DNA of 64,000 nucleotides from Fennellomyces sp. T-0311 (taxonomy: Eukaryota > Mucoromycota > Mucoromycetes > Mucorales > Lichtheimiaceae): assembly GCA_025266875.1 (NCBI GenBank), contig JALLLT010000025.1, forward strand, positions 248,001 through 312,000, in the 5' to 3' direction. Below the pieces are notes generated by a model. The model ran no database searches. It saw only the letters and a list, made by a program, of their open reading frames with translations, and was not told the origin of the DNA. This document shows, piece by piece, positions 23,724 through 35,685 of the stretch. How positions within the stretch are numbered: the first letter of the stretch is position 1; every line of letters starts with the position of its first letter. The translations under genes were made by a program, and so were the position numbers.

Positions 23724-26700
23724 ACTTTTTTTCGTACCTTTGTTGCAAAAGTAAAATAGAATCAACGCGCAAAACGCCTATTAAAAGAGAGCACCTTTGA
23801 CCAATCACGTTGACTGTGGGAATGTGGGTATGCCAGCTGCAAAAATCTCGCGCCACGGCTCGTGAAGAAATAGCATTGCAGATACGCTGGCGAGTCAATC
23901 GTCCCCTGATTGTATAGAAATAGCACTATGTATAATAGGGATGCACCTGCTGGCCTAAAATCCACAACAATGCACATGCGAGCAATTTCGTATCGAGTAG
24001 ACACAATTATAAAGCAACTTTCTCTGTGGTCGAGGAGCGTCACTCACGCAGCCAGACTTTATTGTTGTTTCTGAAATTTGATCTTTAGAGAGACTGAGGT
24101 GGTCAAGGTCGATTGATAATTTGTACCAAATCGACAGCTACGACAACCCACCTTAGGAAAGCCTCCGAAGCACGACATGTGCGTATACGTAACGGAAGCA
24201 AACAGCAGCAACACGCATGGATGATAAACTTAGCGCAATGACAATAGAATATACCTTGCGAATGCATATATATAAGTATTATCAGTTATATACGGCAAGC
24301 ATGGAAAAGCGCTTTCTCAACAAATGCATGACCTTTCTGCTGTAAAACTAATTAAATCCAGTTTATCGACGTAAACTATCCTCTACCATATCATAAAAAT
24401 GCAAAGATACATAGCTATGTAAGCTTCGCAGAGCTTCTCTCAACATTCGCTAAATGCGTAGAGAAATGGTTGAAAACGTACGCGAGCCTACACCTTATTT
24501 GGATCCATTTTGGGATCGATGTTGCACTTCTGTTGTTCTCCCAAAAGTAGTGGACTCATGCTGCTATCCTAAGAACTGCAGCAAAAATTATCAAATTTCA
24601 AATACTACGATGCCATCTCGGTCGTCGTTCAGTAAAAGTTTATTGGAATAATGATGGCCAGTGAACCAAATATTTTGTAAGCGGCAATTCCCCACAAAAG
24701 AATTACTGGTTGTGCAAAAATTGGTAGCAAGATCGCGTAAAGGCTATCACGCAAAAGTAGTCTACATTGAAATACAAGCAAATGTTACATTGTTTATTAT
24801 TAATAGTAACTATCAAAGTGATTCAAATAAGGTTTAATAATTATTGTTTATTTGCTTACAAAATGCTCAGGTAATTTGATTGTGGATAGTCATCTAGTTC
24901 TTTATCTCAGGTGGTGGCTTGATTGAGCGATGTCGCATTAAAAAGCTTAATTATCATTCATGGCCCGTAGATACATCATCGGGGACGTCACCTATCCTTG
25001 TACTTCTGTTTCAGGTGTTTGGGTCAATTATGTCGCTGTACTGGGCTGATTCCATAATAGTGCTGGCGCTGTAACGGAACTTAATTTGCCTGGACATTTT
25101 TTCTGATGGTTGTGGTTCATGTTTGTTCCGGAAAATATGATATGTATTTTGTATGGGAGCGAACATCCACTGGTAAAATTCTAGAAATCCAGCGGTAACC
25201 CTATGCATCGTGAAGGAAAAGTCATTTGCACATGTTGCTTGGAACATCGTGGAAATGGTTCATTTTTGAAATAACGTTATCGTAAATTAACAGAGTGTGA
25301 CTATCCGCTGCTTGCCGCTATGGCAAACTACATGAATTCATTACATTTTTTTTTCGTTCGTGGTGCTCGAGCCACACAAAAAAATCTTAATCAGGTTATT
25401 AATTCATATAAAAGTTGTGGATCAGCACCATATTCCTTCTATATTCTTCTACTAGGATATTGCCGGCGGTTATTTCTCGACTGGTCATTTTTCAGTTATT
25501 GCAGTTCCTTAGAGCCTCTGAGATCCGAACCGCGAGAGAAACTTACAGCTCTCGATCTTTGATGGACGGTTTACTTTCACAAAAGAAGTAGGCGTTCTTA
25601 ATTGCCAATTCCTCCGTCAAACGATACAAAATGGTAAAGCAAACCGACAGAAATTCCGATGTTGCCGTTATTGTTTTTTTCCACGTTGAAAGCAAGTACG
25701 CCGTGACCTCCAAGGCACGGTCGGATACTCCTGCTATAGGATACCGAGTCTTTTTTCTGTTTCATCACATTGATCAGCATCCTCGTCTCCCTTACGGCAC
25801 TTCTTGTATTGAATGAAACAACTTCGCACAGATAACGACCGATGTAGATGTAACTATATCTATGCAGTACATCAATAGGTATAAACTTTCTTGTATATTA
25901 CGCTACAAATTACCTGAGTTTATATACATATTTTAGCAGCTTTACCTTTGTATAAGTGATACCATGCCAAAGAACTCTGCATATGTGTTTTATGGTCTCG
26001 CGTTTGCTTTTTGTGACTACGTAGATTTGACTATCAATTCGTACGTATAACAGAGTTTTATAATTATGAACCACCAGCGTCATGCATCATTAAATTATGT
26101 GCCACGAGAAATTTATGTGCGATCATGCCATCACTGCTCAATCATCATTTCTTCCACGCATGTTGTTTTTTATCATCCATGTCTCGCATCATAGTTGTCT
26201 ACATTGCAGGATAAGTTGTCGAAGCAATCGTCAATACAACATGACTCTCCATACTGTACTATAGGTTGGCATAAACACATACGCAAATTGTATTGATCTC
26301 CAGATAACGCTGTTTGTATATCGAAAAAATGAATTGCTGACCTCTGTCACATTTTGGATTTCCTGTGCCCAGAGAGCGTTCTGGACACAAGGAAGATAGC
26401 TTGACAACAGCAGTTTATATGGTGCCACAAAAGATCCATTTGTATTTATAGATCGGTCGTATACATATCATGCGCATGTATTATAATGAACATATTTGTT
26501 GCTTTTGTCATTCTCTGTCGTTTTTTTCATCTCTGCAAAGTTTATCGAATGTTGCGCCAAAAAGTACCCTTCAAGGCTGTCGCTAGTATCAGACTTTGAG
26601 TTGAAGGAACCATCGTTATACTCACGACGGAGATCTGCGCTTATGTATAATAGCTCGCTATATGACGGATGAAATTTTCCAAAGTACGTTTGATGGTAAG

Positions 26701-28734
26701 ACGAGACTCCTAATCAATGGTATGGCAAAACGTACTTTCTAGTGGCTACAACATCAAATATTGTCACCTAATACGATGGAATAATACTTCTTTCCGGGTT
26801 TCTAGTCCAAGGTATTATTGAAAGCTTTATACTAGCGTTACTATCATTTACCGGAATTACGTAGCTCTGCTCTTTCGCTGATACTGGCAACTCTTTCACG
26901 TTAGCTTGCCCAGGCTTTTTTTTCAGCGTAAATGCGTCTAATGCATCCCAAGAATTAGGGAATCGAGATGTGGCGGTTCCTACAATGATACAGCACTTGC
27001 TGCTGCTTCTGCTGCTTTCACACATTTGTATGTACTTTTTTTTTATAAAAAAATATTTCAATTTGTTTGAGATTCTGGCATGGACGTCCAGATTCGCTAA
27101 AGCCATTTAGAAAAAAAATAGGCAGAAGGTCACTTGAAGAATATAATGTAGTCTTTGGTCGCTTCTGATGATGCTCATTCGAAATAAAAAACATATGCCT
27201 GTAGAAACGCACTATCCATTACATCTTCGATAAGATGTGAAGTCGTCGTGTATTATTTCGTTTAACTGCTCCTATATATCGCCGTTTGATGGTATGTACA
27301 TGCGTCCTTGTGCAAATTATAGACTCTCTCCTTTGTGTACATGTATGTAGATAGACATTTTCGTGTAAGACGAGGTGATGCAAATCTCTTTATAGGCGAT
27401 GTAAAACAGAGGCCCGTGTATTTTTGATTTCCATTAGTCTCAAATATGGGAAATGGTGAATCCGCTGGTTGGCAATATACATAACTCCAAAGAGTTTACA
27501 AAGCACCAGAAAGCAATTACGAGAAATGTAGAAAAGATAGCACATTTTGATCATATATGCGCCAAATAAACGTCATGTATTGGTGCTTGTGGCCGTATCT
27601 AAAATGATATATTGGTATTATCATTAAGCTATGATCAATAATCTCTGTATATGTACTCGGGGAGGAATGTACAGCTCAGATTCAACTTCCCCAGTATACA
27701 CTGTGGTGTCTATTGAGTATTGATGTACAACCGTTTCGTTGCGTATAGTACGTTAATGATGTTAAGTCTTCCATATGAGTGGTCGTGTGGGTGATTGGGT
27801 ACGTAAATATTTTGCACACAGGTAACAGCTTTTTTTAACAGCGCGCTTTGTTGGCTCCACGGTATCAAGGAATAACATACGTTCCTGAGAATCAAGCACG
27901 CATTACAGAAAAATGGTGAGGGTTGAAAAATATACTCAAGCGATATCTAACAGTTATCGATATTTGTGGTCGTACGTTTGGCGAGAACTTTGCACTTTTA
28001 TTGAAACATGGATGACCAGAAATTGGTTGTTCGCACAACTTGTTCAACTTATACCTATCGTGCTTTGAGAGTATACGGGTATACCGGTTCGAAAATGACA
28101 TTTTGGATAAGTTGAATAGGTATACATACATATGGGACAAGGGAAAGTGAAGACAAGAAGGAAGTAAAAGAAAGCCGCGAATCAAGTCGTACACATTTTT
28201 GCTCAACGCCATTTGTTTAGCTGACAGATCATGGAATATATCAAACTCGCAAAGCAGAGATTGGATCACAATAGTGGCTATAGTGCTTTAATTAGGAGAC
28301 AGACCAATGTAGTGGTAAAATATTCAATATGCTCCTTCTGCCCCTTTCGACCCTTCTGGGTTAAAGTACGATGATGTATACCCCTTTATTATTCTATTTT
28401 TGTTTACAGTAATACTATGTAGTACACATCAATAAAGGGCTTAGCAAGCTTCCTAAACCTGGCGTTATCCTTATACATTTTCTAGGTTAATGCGGGGGCT
28501 GTATGTACGTAAAAGTAAGTGAACAGATACAACCGCGCCAACTATTTGTTTGAACAAAATCTAATACTGTAAGGTATAAAGCATTTGCCATAAAGCAAAA
28601 CACAAACTTTGTGCGGTAAAAGTAACCAAACAGCAAGGGAATTTAATAGTAGTAATAGTGATATGAGGAATAAAATCTGAACAATTTTTTTTTGTTTCTA
28701 ATACTAGTACAAGCTATAATATTGGCTGCTATTA
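23724..28734. other. 5-kb stretch without recognisable genes
   Basis: No ORF above about 125 codons and none with a domain I know. The sequence is AT-rich with scattered A/T runs. The longest frames (minus 27892-28269 and 26768-27106) lack splice-consistent extensions or familiar motifs. It may contain a fast-evolving or non-coding gene, or old decayed repeats, but I can show neither. Confidence 0.45.
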
Positions 28735-30468
28735 TTACCAAGGGATATCCAACTTGATCCCTTCAGTAGCAGCAATACCTTCGGCCACGACCATTTCGGC
28801 ACTTGCTACACATCCTTCAAGCAATGGTATACCTGGCCAACAGTACGATCCGACGAACCAAATCCCACTATTTCCCTGACACCGACCGAGATGCAAAGCA
28901 GTAGTATTGCGAGGATCATAGGGGGTGAACAAACCATCAAAGATAGCTTTTCTGGATGTCAATGTGACCGTAGCGCGTTCGAACCAAGCCTTGGACAAGA
29001 TCTTGTCTGGTTGCGGGGACACACAAGGATTTGTGGTTTGCATAAAAATATCCTCACCATCCTTCAATACTTGATTATCGTGCGTCATTGTCAAGATATG
29101 CGTTGTCATGGTAGTGTCATGGGGATAGGGAATGGTGACATCGTTCTTGTCGGAGAGTTGGACTGAAGTGTCCAATGAAGCCAAGTTCAGCGAACGCCAA
29201 TTCTTTTGATCGGAAGGTAGTAGCCGAGTGTCGGTATGGTTGACGACAATGGCCTTGTCGTATCGAAACAGTCGCAGGATGTCTGTGGCCATTTCGATAT
29301 CCCTGGCCAGCTTTTGGTGATCGGATGATAATTGGTATTGGCATTGTCGAAGGATACTGAGTGCTTGGTTGCCTTGAGTAGCAAAGATGACATGGTGGAA
29401 ATGGTGGACTTGACCGGATGCGTCGGTGAGTTCAAGGTTGTATTCGGAAGAACTTGGCTTGATGGATACGATGCATGTCTGCAGGTGAATGTTTGCCAAG
29501 GGCGACGATAGCCTGTCAACAATATGCCGGACACCTCCTTTCACTACATACGACTCCTGGAAAAGCCCCATCGCCATGTATTCTAATAATGCACATGAGA
29601 AATTTTTTTGGGCCCCATTTTTTTGTTTCGCGGAGCCTTACCCAGTACATCGACTGCAGGATAATCCAACATTGACTTCCATGAGTTTGTGCACACAGCT
29701 GCAAACAACGGAACGAAAATGTCATGCACAAAGTAAGGATGAAAGCGATGTCGTCGAAACCAATCGCCCAAAGTCATGCGATGGACAATGTGCTCCTTAT
29801 TTACAAGATGTCCTCGGTGGTGTAACCATAAAGCCAACCCCATGAGCCATAGGTACGATATCGACACAACATATAGTTTCCAGCACGAATGGTAGATCTC
29901 TTTAACGTATTCGGTGAAAGAAGCTGCCCGAGATTCGGGTGATTCCAGAAAGCCGATCGTTCGAGATCCGCTGTATGTCATGTGCGAGCGATTCACGGTT
30001 TGTGAAGGGGCTTGATCAGCCGAGGCACAGACCGACTGGTTGTTGGGAGCTTGGATACGGTACCATCCGAAACTAAACTTGGCCGGGATAAACGAGATTT
30101 TCAAGTGCTGGTACAGTCGAAACAGGTGACAATAGTAACCTGATACAGCACTTAATGTTTTTGTTTTCTTCTTGTATAACGCAAGTATACGTACCTGACA
30201 TGAACGATCGCATTGGTACCTGAATCGCTTTAGCTGTTATGAATATAATCTATTATGATATGGCCATCGAGTAACATACATCTATCCGGAATTTATCTTG
30301 GCTGGATCCAACTGATATCGACGCTGCATCCATCCCGAGTTTATCGCCCTTTTCAAAGATGTGCGGTTCAAATGCATCATTCTGTGCCAGCAAATATGCC
30401 GCGGTTAAGCCTGCAAGGCCTGAGCCGATGACAGCGACTTTAACCGGCTGTTCTTTTCGTGTATCCAT
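28735..30468 (-). CDS. FAD/NAD(P)-binding amine-oxidase-like protein
   Basis: Four exons (30468-30280, 30219-30195, 30139-29642, 29582-28735) encode 519 aa. A dinucleotide-binding motif is at residues 9-24 (KVAVIGSGLAGLTAAYL), followed by a conserved Glu-Lys (FEKGDKLG) that would bind the ribose. DVPMRSF and GYYCHLFRLYQ follow, then a middle domain, the HVIFATQGNQAL strand, and a C-terminal FAD-contact region IWFVGSYCWPGIPLLEGCVA. Gene layout and motifs match the group of predicted NAD/FAD-binding proteins related to flavin amine oxidases (COG2907 type), whose substrates are unknown. Exon 2 is only 25 nt. Not a monoamine oxidase in the strict sense. Confidence 0.82.
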
Positions 30469-32683
30469 AGAAAAAAAAGAAAAAAGGGTCTGTGTGCTAA
30501 TCCGAAAAAGAAAGAAGAGAAACCCAGGCGCATGCTTCCTTTTAAATAAGTTTTCAATGGCCGATATGAACAGGTGTTTTTGGTATGAAATGCCCGGCTG
30601 CAGCACACCTTTATTTTTGCCGACTGCCCTGTGCCTGATACATTTTAACCGTGTATGCAATGACGTAGGTAAGCCTACCATACTTAACTATCCATCCTTC
30701 TGACTTTCGATGGAGCACAGAAGAGTGTCCTCACATAGATCTTTGATTCCATTTTACGCCACGCCTCATTTCCACAGCTTGAGCAACCAATGAAAGAAAT
30801 GCAGATCAATGATTCCGTGAGAGAAATAACAGGTGCCAAGTTTTTGAGATCCAAGTTTTTGTCGGTTATGTATCATCGTCATTTCGCTGCTATGCTCCTC
30901 TCGATATTTTCCCATCAGTAATTTTGATATAGTTACCATAGGAACAATATCTATAATTCCTGCATCTTTGTCACGATGCATTAAGTGTACCACAGAAGAA
31001 TCTAATGGAATGGTTCGGACTATTTTGATCCGAATCGAAATGATGACAAAACAGGTGGAAACCCTGGATAGATGTCAGTTGAAAAGAAATTACGCTTAGC
31101 ATTTGCCATAAAAGTTTGCGTTACATCTTGGCAAAAGGTTGGGTATAAAAGGGCGATATAACTCTGGAAGCACTAGATCAAGTTTGTATCAAAGTGACCG
31201 AATAAAGAAGCAGATCAACTGTTGTGAAACGGACACACAAATCAAAAGTGCATGTATATTTTTTCGAACCCCTTATTGCTGCTTTTTTCTTTTGTTTGTT
31301 AACATAATTAGAAAGATATCCTAGAATAAGGAGGCCATCAATATCATGAAAAGTAAAATTTTAGGAGCCACGTTGTTCCGTTCCCTAATGCTGTCAATTG
31401 ATATATTACCCAAATTGGAAAATAAAAGTGTCGGTACATGGAGATGCAATGTCAAGCAATCACATTGACCCAATTTTTGGTACATTTGCTTCAACCCCAT
31501 TTATTGTTGATGGAGAAGAGCATGAAGATGCATAAAGAATTACTAAGGTAAAGAGGTAGCCAACCAAATTCGTCCATTACGTGGAGTTTCTAAATACGGA
31601 CATTAGCCACATTATGCGCCATTTTAGTCATGCGAATACGAGGAAAATCGGTATGTATATGTGTTGACAGTAATTGCTTGGCAAACTCTGTAAGCAAGTG
31701 AATCGAATAAAATTCAGGGAGTATCCGATGTTATGACTGTCACCATAATAAGCAATATCTCAGTTAAAAAAGACAGCTGTATCACGCACAGTATGGAACT
31801 TGATTCATGATCAGCCAAAACCCAATCGTCCGTTCCCGGATACTCTCAGCGCTTATGTAGATGTACGTACACTTGACAAATTCGAAAATTTGATAGTCTT
31901 ACTATACGAAAACTAGAAAAAGAAGGGTAACATGCGTACGTAGGACTACTTGTTTCCCGGAATTACGTTTGTATCTACGTAGAATTAAACAAAACTAGCT
32001 ACTCAACTATTGAGTTTTTCCTGATGGTTGGAAGAGAGATTCAATGATAACGGAAGGTTTATCGCATTGCTTGTGATCTATAAATGGTTGGACAGTTTTT
32101 TTTGTATTGATATGTAATATTGATTACATGGAATGCAAAGCAACAAGTTGTCCTGCTTATACTCATCAGTCATGTCCTTGGACAGAGTATTTAAACGGAG
32201 ATTATACAACCACAGCGAATGCTTGCTCTTTGAATTGTCGCAGGGCCTAACTGGGCATGCACCGTGGGCCTTCTGTTCCACAAATTGGGCACCAGTGAGA
32301 ATGCGCTGATTGCTTGCGGTTTACGCCAGACATGGGAAAGAAGCCTTAGAGAGTCGCTGATTTCTTCGTGATGCTTTTGTTTCTACAAAATTATGCCACT
32401 TTTGCTGCACTGCTTCTTTGGTGCCACCAATTTTCATGAGTGAGTGGGGTAGTCATACTAAAGATCGAATAATCAAGGGTGATCCATCAGCGTACAACCC
32501 CAGTAGCAGATAAACGGCATAACAAAAATATGCAAAAATGACGCGGATATGTACAGCCACCACAGAGGCATTGTGCATAATGCATTGTAGACAACGCTTT
32601 TTACCAAATGCATGATCCAACAATGCATCAAGTGAAAAAACAGAAAAACTTTATACTTTTTCTATATATACGTATAAAAGTTA
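30469..32683. other. Gene-free stretch of 2.2 kb
   Basis: Short ORFs only, none recognised, no repeats seen. If the membrane protein upstream (32684-33405) once had a C-terminal enzyme domain on the minus strand, it would lie here, but I find no trace of one. Confidence 0.45.
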
Positions 32684-33405
32684 TTAATTACTATTCTTCA
32701 TTTGTTTTGCAATATGGAGTGCCAAGGGATATCCCGCAAACATGAATAGAATGACAATAATGACGATAGCCAGAGTCATCGCGTTACAAATACCACGTTG
32801 AGACGGTGTCTTTCTCCGTTTAGTAGCAATCATTTCCTCTCCTTGCATTTCGGCTAGTGAGGGTGGTGAAAAGACATAATGCTGCGTTGTTGTTCTGCTG
32901 ATTTTGGAAGGAGCGGATAGGAAGGAGAACACCGATTCTGTTCCCGTGGTTCGTTTGGGTTGGTAGGCTACCAATGTTTGACTACTACTGGCGCCTTGCA
33001 AACCGCGTTTTTCGTCCGTGTTTAATGGGATTTCTGTGATTTCGTCATAGTCGTAGATGATATCGGATAACGAAGAACGGATCCGCGGTGATCGTCGTAA
33101 ACTGTGATGGATGCTTCTTGTGGATACTCGGCTTTTGGCTGTACATGGAAACTGTGGCATTGAATTGGCCGAAACTTGCGAGTTGCGAGCCAAACAGTAG
33201 CTCATATCACTCACGGTCTCTTTTTATTATTATTGTAATTTTGGTTTAGATTGCTGTGTGTCAACGATAGCTGTCAAATGCATTTACCTGGTAGTGATTT
33301 GAAAGAACGGGGCAGCGAACCTGAGAAACGATAATGGTTGATATCATGGTCGAGCTGTTGGCCGGTTTCCTCGGGAACGACAGTAGTGTGCAAGTCAGTT
33401 GCCAT
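32684..33405 (-). CDS. Small single-pass membrane protein, C-terminal TM
   Basis: Two exons, 33405-33288 and 33219-32684, join through a G|AG codon to 217 aa. About 180 residues of Ser/Thr/Arg-rich, probably disordered cytosolic sequence end in a basic KRRKTPSQRG, then one strong membrane segment (AMTLAIVIIVILFMFAGYPL) and a ten-residue tail. The pattern RG-x-x-N then TM then GYP-x-x-x-H resembles the signal-anchor region of fungal Kre6/Skn1-type glucan-synthesis proteins, but the large extracellular enzyme domain is absent. It could equally be a tail-anchored protein of unrelated origin. Upstream exon 1 was found by splice phase; without it the frame would begin at an internal Met. Confidence 0.6.
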
Positions 33406-33589
33406 GACACACAAGAAAACAAAGAGTAATAAGGGAAAATAGAAAAAGGTCTATCCGGTAGGTTACAAAAATTCTCCATTTATCCCTTTGAATAGCAGGC
33501 TTCTCCTTTCCGTGAGCCAGAAAAGCATTAAAGAATTTAATATGGCTTTTTTCCTTATGTACACTTTTTCTTTTCCCTATACACCGACT

Positions 33590-35161
33590 TCATTCGGCTC
33601 TTGTTCTTCGTGCATTCCGTGCCGATTGTTCACGTGCATACGTCTGAACTCGTTCTTCCTTGAGCTCCATGGCCCGTCGTTTGACCGATTGATCCGTTAG
33701 CTGTTCCAAATCGTGATTGCTTTCAATACTGCGTTTCATCCGCATCACCGACTGTTTGACAAAGCTTGCCACTGCCGTCTTGTCGTCCTTGTCAATCAGC
33801 TTCTGAACAATGTCCTGCATCTCATTCTCTGGCAACACCTCGAGATTGTTTCCCAATATCTCGGCCACCAGCGTCTCCACTTTGACAGTCTCAAGTCGTT
33901 CTGGCACACTTGCACTCACATCCGACAACATGGCTGTCGCCGATCGCCGTTCGCCTTGTCGTGATCGCATAAACTTGATGATATCCTTGGGATTGGCCAC
34001 CTTGGACACGAACTTTTTGCCAAACACGATGGGATTGAACGTTTCAAAGTTGCCGCTGTAATCCACTCGGACTCGAATCAGCGGTAATGGCATTTCCTGC
34101 GACTGCGTATCGTGTTCCTCCTGCTGCTCTTCCCACTCCTCCTTGGCCCGTCGAATCAATTCTTCCACGACCGTTGCCAGGTATCGCTGACACGCCGTTC
34201 CATCTGCACCCTCCAGCTCTGGTACCTGCGCCAAGGCCACCGATGTGAACTGGAACGGTCGCACGGTGGTCAATCGGATCTTTTGCAAGGTGTATTCTTT
34301 GCCAGTGATTTCCAGCAACCCGACATGTTTTGGAACGGCCTCACCTTCGGCCAGACTTGTGGCCACCGAAGAACCCGGTTGAACAATATCCTTGTTACTG
34401 CACGGTTCGGGATCGATGCGACAATCATGTTCGTGACCCCACAGCACCAAATCCAGAAAATCGTCAAGAAACTCTTCGGGAACGTGCGACGTTGGGCCGT
34501 GCTTGACGCGATTCTGATGCAAGACGAACAAATTGAACGCGTCATCGAGCCATGCTTGGCCACCATGTTCGCTCGTTGGACGAATGAACGCGACGGATCC
34601 ATCGCGCCACGCATGGTGCAGTCGCTCGTCGCGCACGTTGCCCAATCCGTACAAGGCCAATTTGGTGGTACCTTTTTCCATCAGTATGGGATAAATCTTA
34701 ATGTCATTCAGATCGTAACATCGTCCAAAGTAGTTTGCGCAACCAGAGTTGGCAACCAGGTCCAACGCGCACAAGTTGCCTAGCCCGGAAGGATCGTCAT
34801 GGTTGCCGTGAATTGAAAAAATGGGAATGCTCACGTTTAGATTGGGATCGTACACGTTGGCTCCTCTTTGGAACCGCGATTGAAAGTTGATGCTTTGGTC
34901 ACTCATGATTGCGAATTCGCACGGTTTGTCGCCAAAGCAATGCTGTCGAATCATGCCCATGACTTCATTGAGACAGTAGAGGGAGGGCCGATTGTGGTGG
35001 AAGAGATCGCCACCCAGGAGGATAAAGTCGACGCGATGCCGTTTGGCGAGGATTAAGATTTCTTCAAACGATCGAAACGAATCTCTTCCTCGGATCTGAT
35101 CTTCTTCAAGATAGCCTACATGATTGTCGGTGGCAATCAGGATCCGTAGAGTGTTGGACAT
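33590..35161 (-). CDS. MRE11: Mre11 double-strand break repair nuclease
   Basis: A single uninterrupted frame of 523 aa, unusual among these intron-rich neighbours. All phosphodiesterase motifs are present in order: ATDNHVG (I), GGDLFHHNRPS (II), HGNHDDPSG (III), FVLHQNR, and WGHEHDCRI (the last metal-binding His pair). The capping domain follows (TVRPFQFTSVAL, IRVRVDYSG). A Lys/Glu/Arg-rich helix ends the protein (QSVKRRAMELKEERVQ). Fungal Mre11 is often 600-700 aa; the C-terminal DNA-binding, Gly-Arg-rich tail is missing or very short here. Mre11 with Rad50 and Nbs1/Xrs2 resects broken DNA ends. Start: first ATG, directly before the conserved TLRILIATD strand. Confidence 0.96.
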   Translation of the reverse strand: MSNTLRILIATDNHVGYLEEDQIRGRDSFRSFEEILILAKRHRVDFILLGGDLFHHNRPSLYCLNEVMGMIRQHCFGDKPCEFAIMSDQSINFQSRFQRGANVYDPNLNVSIPIFSIHGNHDDPSGLGNLCALDLVANSGCANYFGRCYDLNDIKIYPILMEKGTTKLALYGLGNVRDERLHHAWRDGSVAFIRPTSEHGGQAWLDDAFNLFVLHQNRVKHGPTSHVPEEFLDDFLDLVLWGHEHDCRIDPEPCSNKDIVQPGSSVATSLAEGEAVPKHVGLLEITGKEYTLQKIRLTTVRPFQFTSVALAQVPELEGADGTACQRYLATVVEELIRRAKEEWEEQQEEHDTQSQEMPLPLIRVRVDYSGNFETFNPIVFGKKFVSKVANPKDIIKFMRSRQGERRSATAMLSDVSASVPERLETVKVETLVAEILGNNLEVLPENEMQDIVQKLIDKDDKTAVASFVKQSVMRMKRSIESNHDLEQLTDQSVKRRAMELKEERVQTYAREQSARNARRTRAE

Positions 35162-35685
35162 GGGAGAGAAAAAGAGAGAGAGACGGGTCGTCTGGTATAT
35201 GTATTGGCGTACTCAAAATATACACGTGACGACAATAACCCCACCCACCCACTTTGGTGAGGATCACAAAATACAGTATGGTGTGGTTGTTCCATGGTCA
35301 CGCTACATTGCTTATGTTTCCTGCGTGCCGACCAAACAACCGAAGCCCAGTCCGGCGGGCCGACTTGTCGAAAAAATGATCTGCAGCAGATTTTCGAACC
35401 GGTAGTTGTTGTGTCAGCCAATGCTCTCTCCTTGCGCTCTCCGGCGCCAAACCAGTTTATCCGCAAATTACTTATAAGGGCATATGCGGTTCACTTATGT
35501 AACCATGGTTACACTGGACCAAAAAACCAGCTGTGCCGTATGTATTTTTTTTAGAACCGCGAATAAACGGTTTGCCTTCGTTTTTAGCAATAGTTTCTAG
35601 TTCCAAAAGTGAGAAAGAGCGAAGGAAGGGGTTTCTTTAACGCGAGCCACTTTTTTTTTCTTTTCTATATAAAAAAAGTCATATA
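35162..35685. promoter_or_regulatory. Divergent promoter region MRE11 / RING gene
   Basis: 524 bp between two divergent start codons. CTATATAAAAAAAG at about 35665-35678 could be a TATA-like element for the RING gene, but it is only some 10-20 bases from the ATG, which would leave almost no leader. No other feature recognised. Confidence 0.4.

Noticed and set aside
34112..34783. 223-codon plus-strand ORF opposite MRE11
   Set aside because: Antisense shadow of a highly conserved coding region; no start context or domain.
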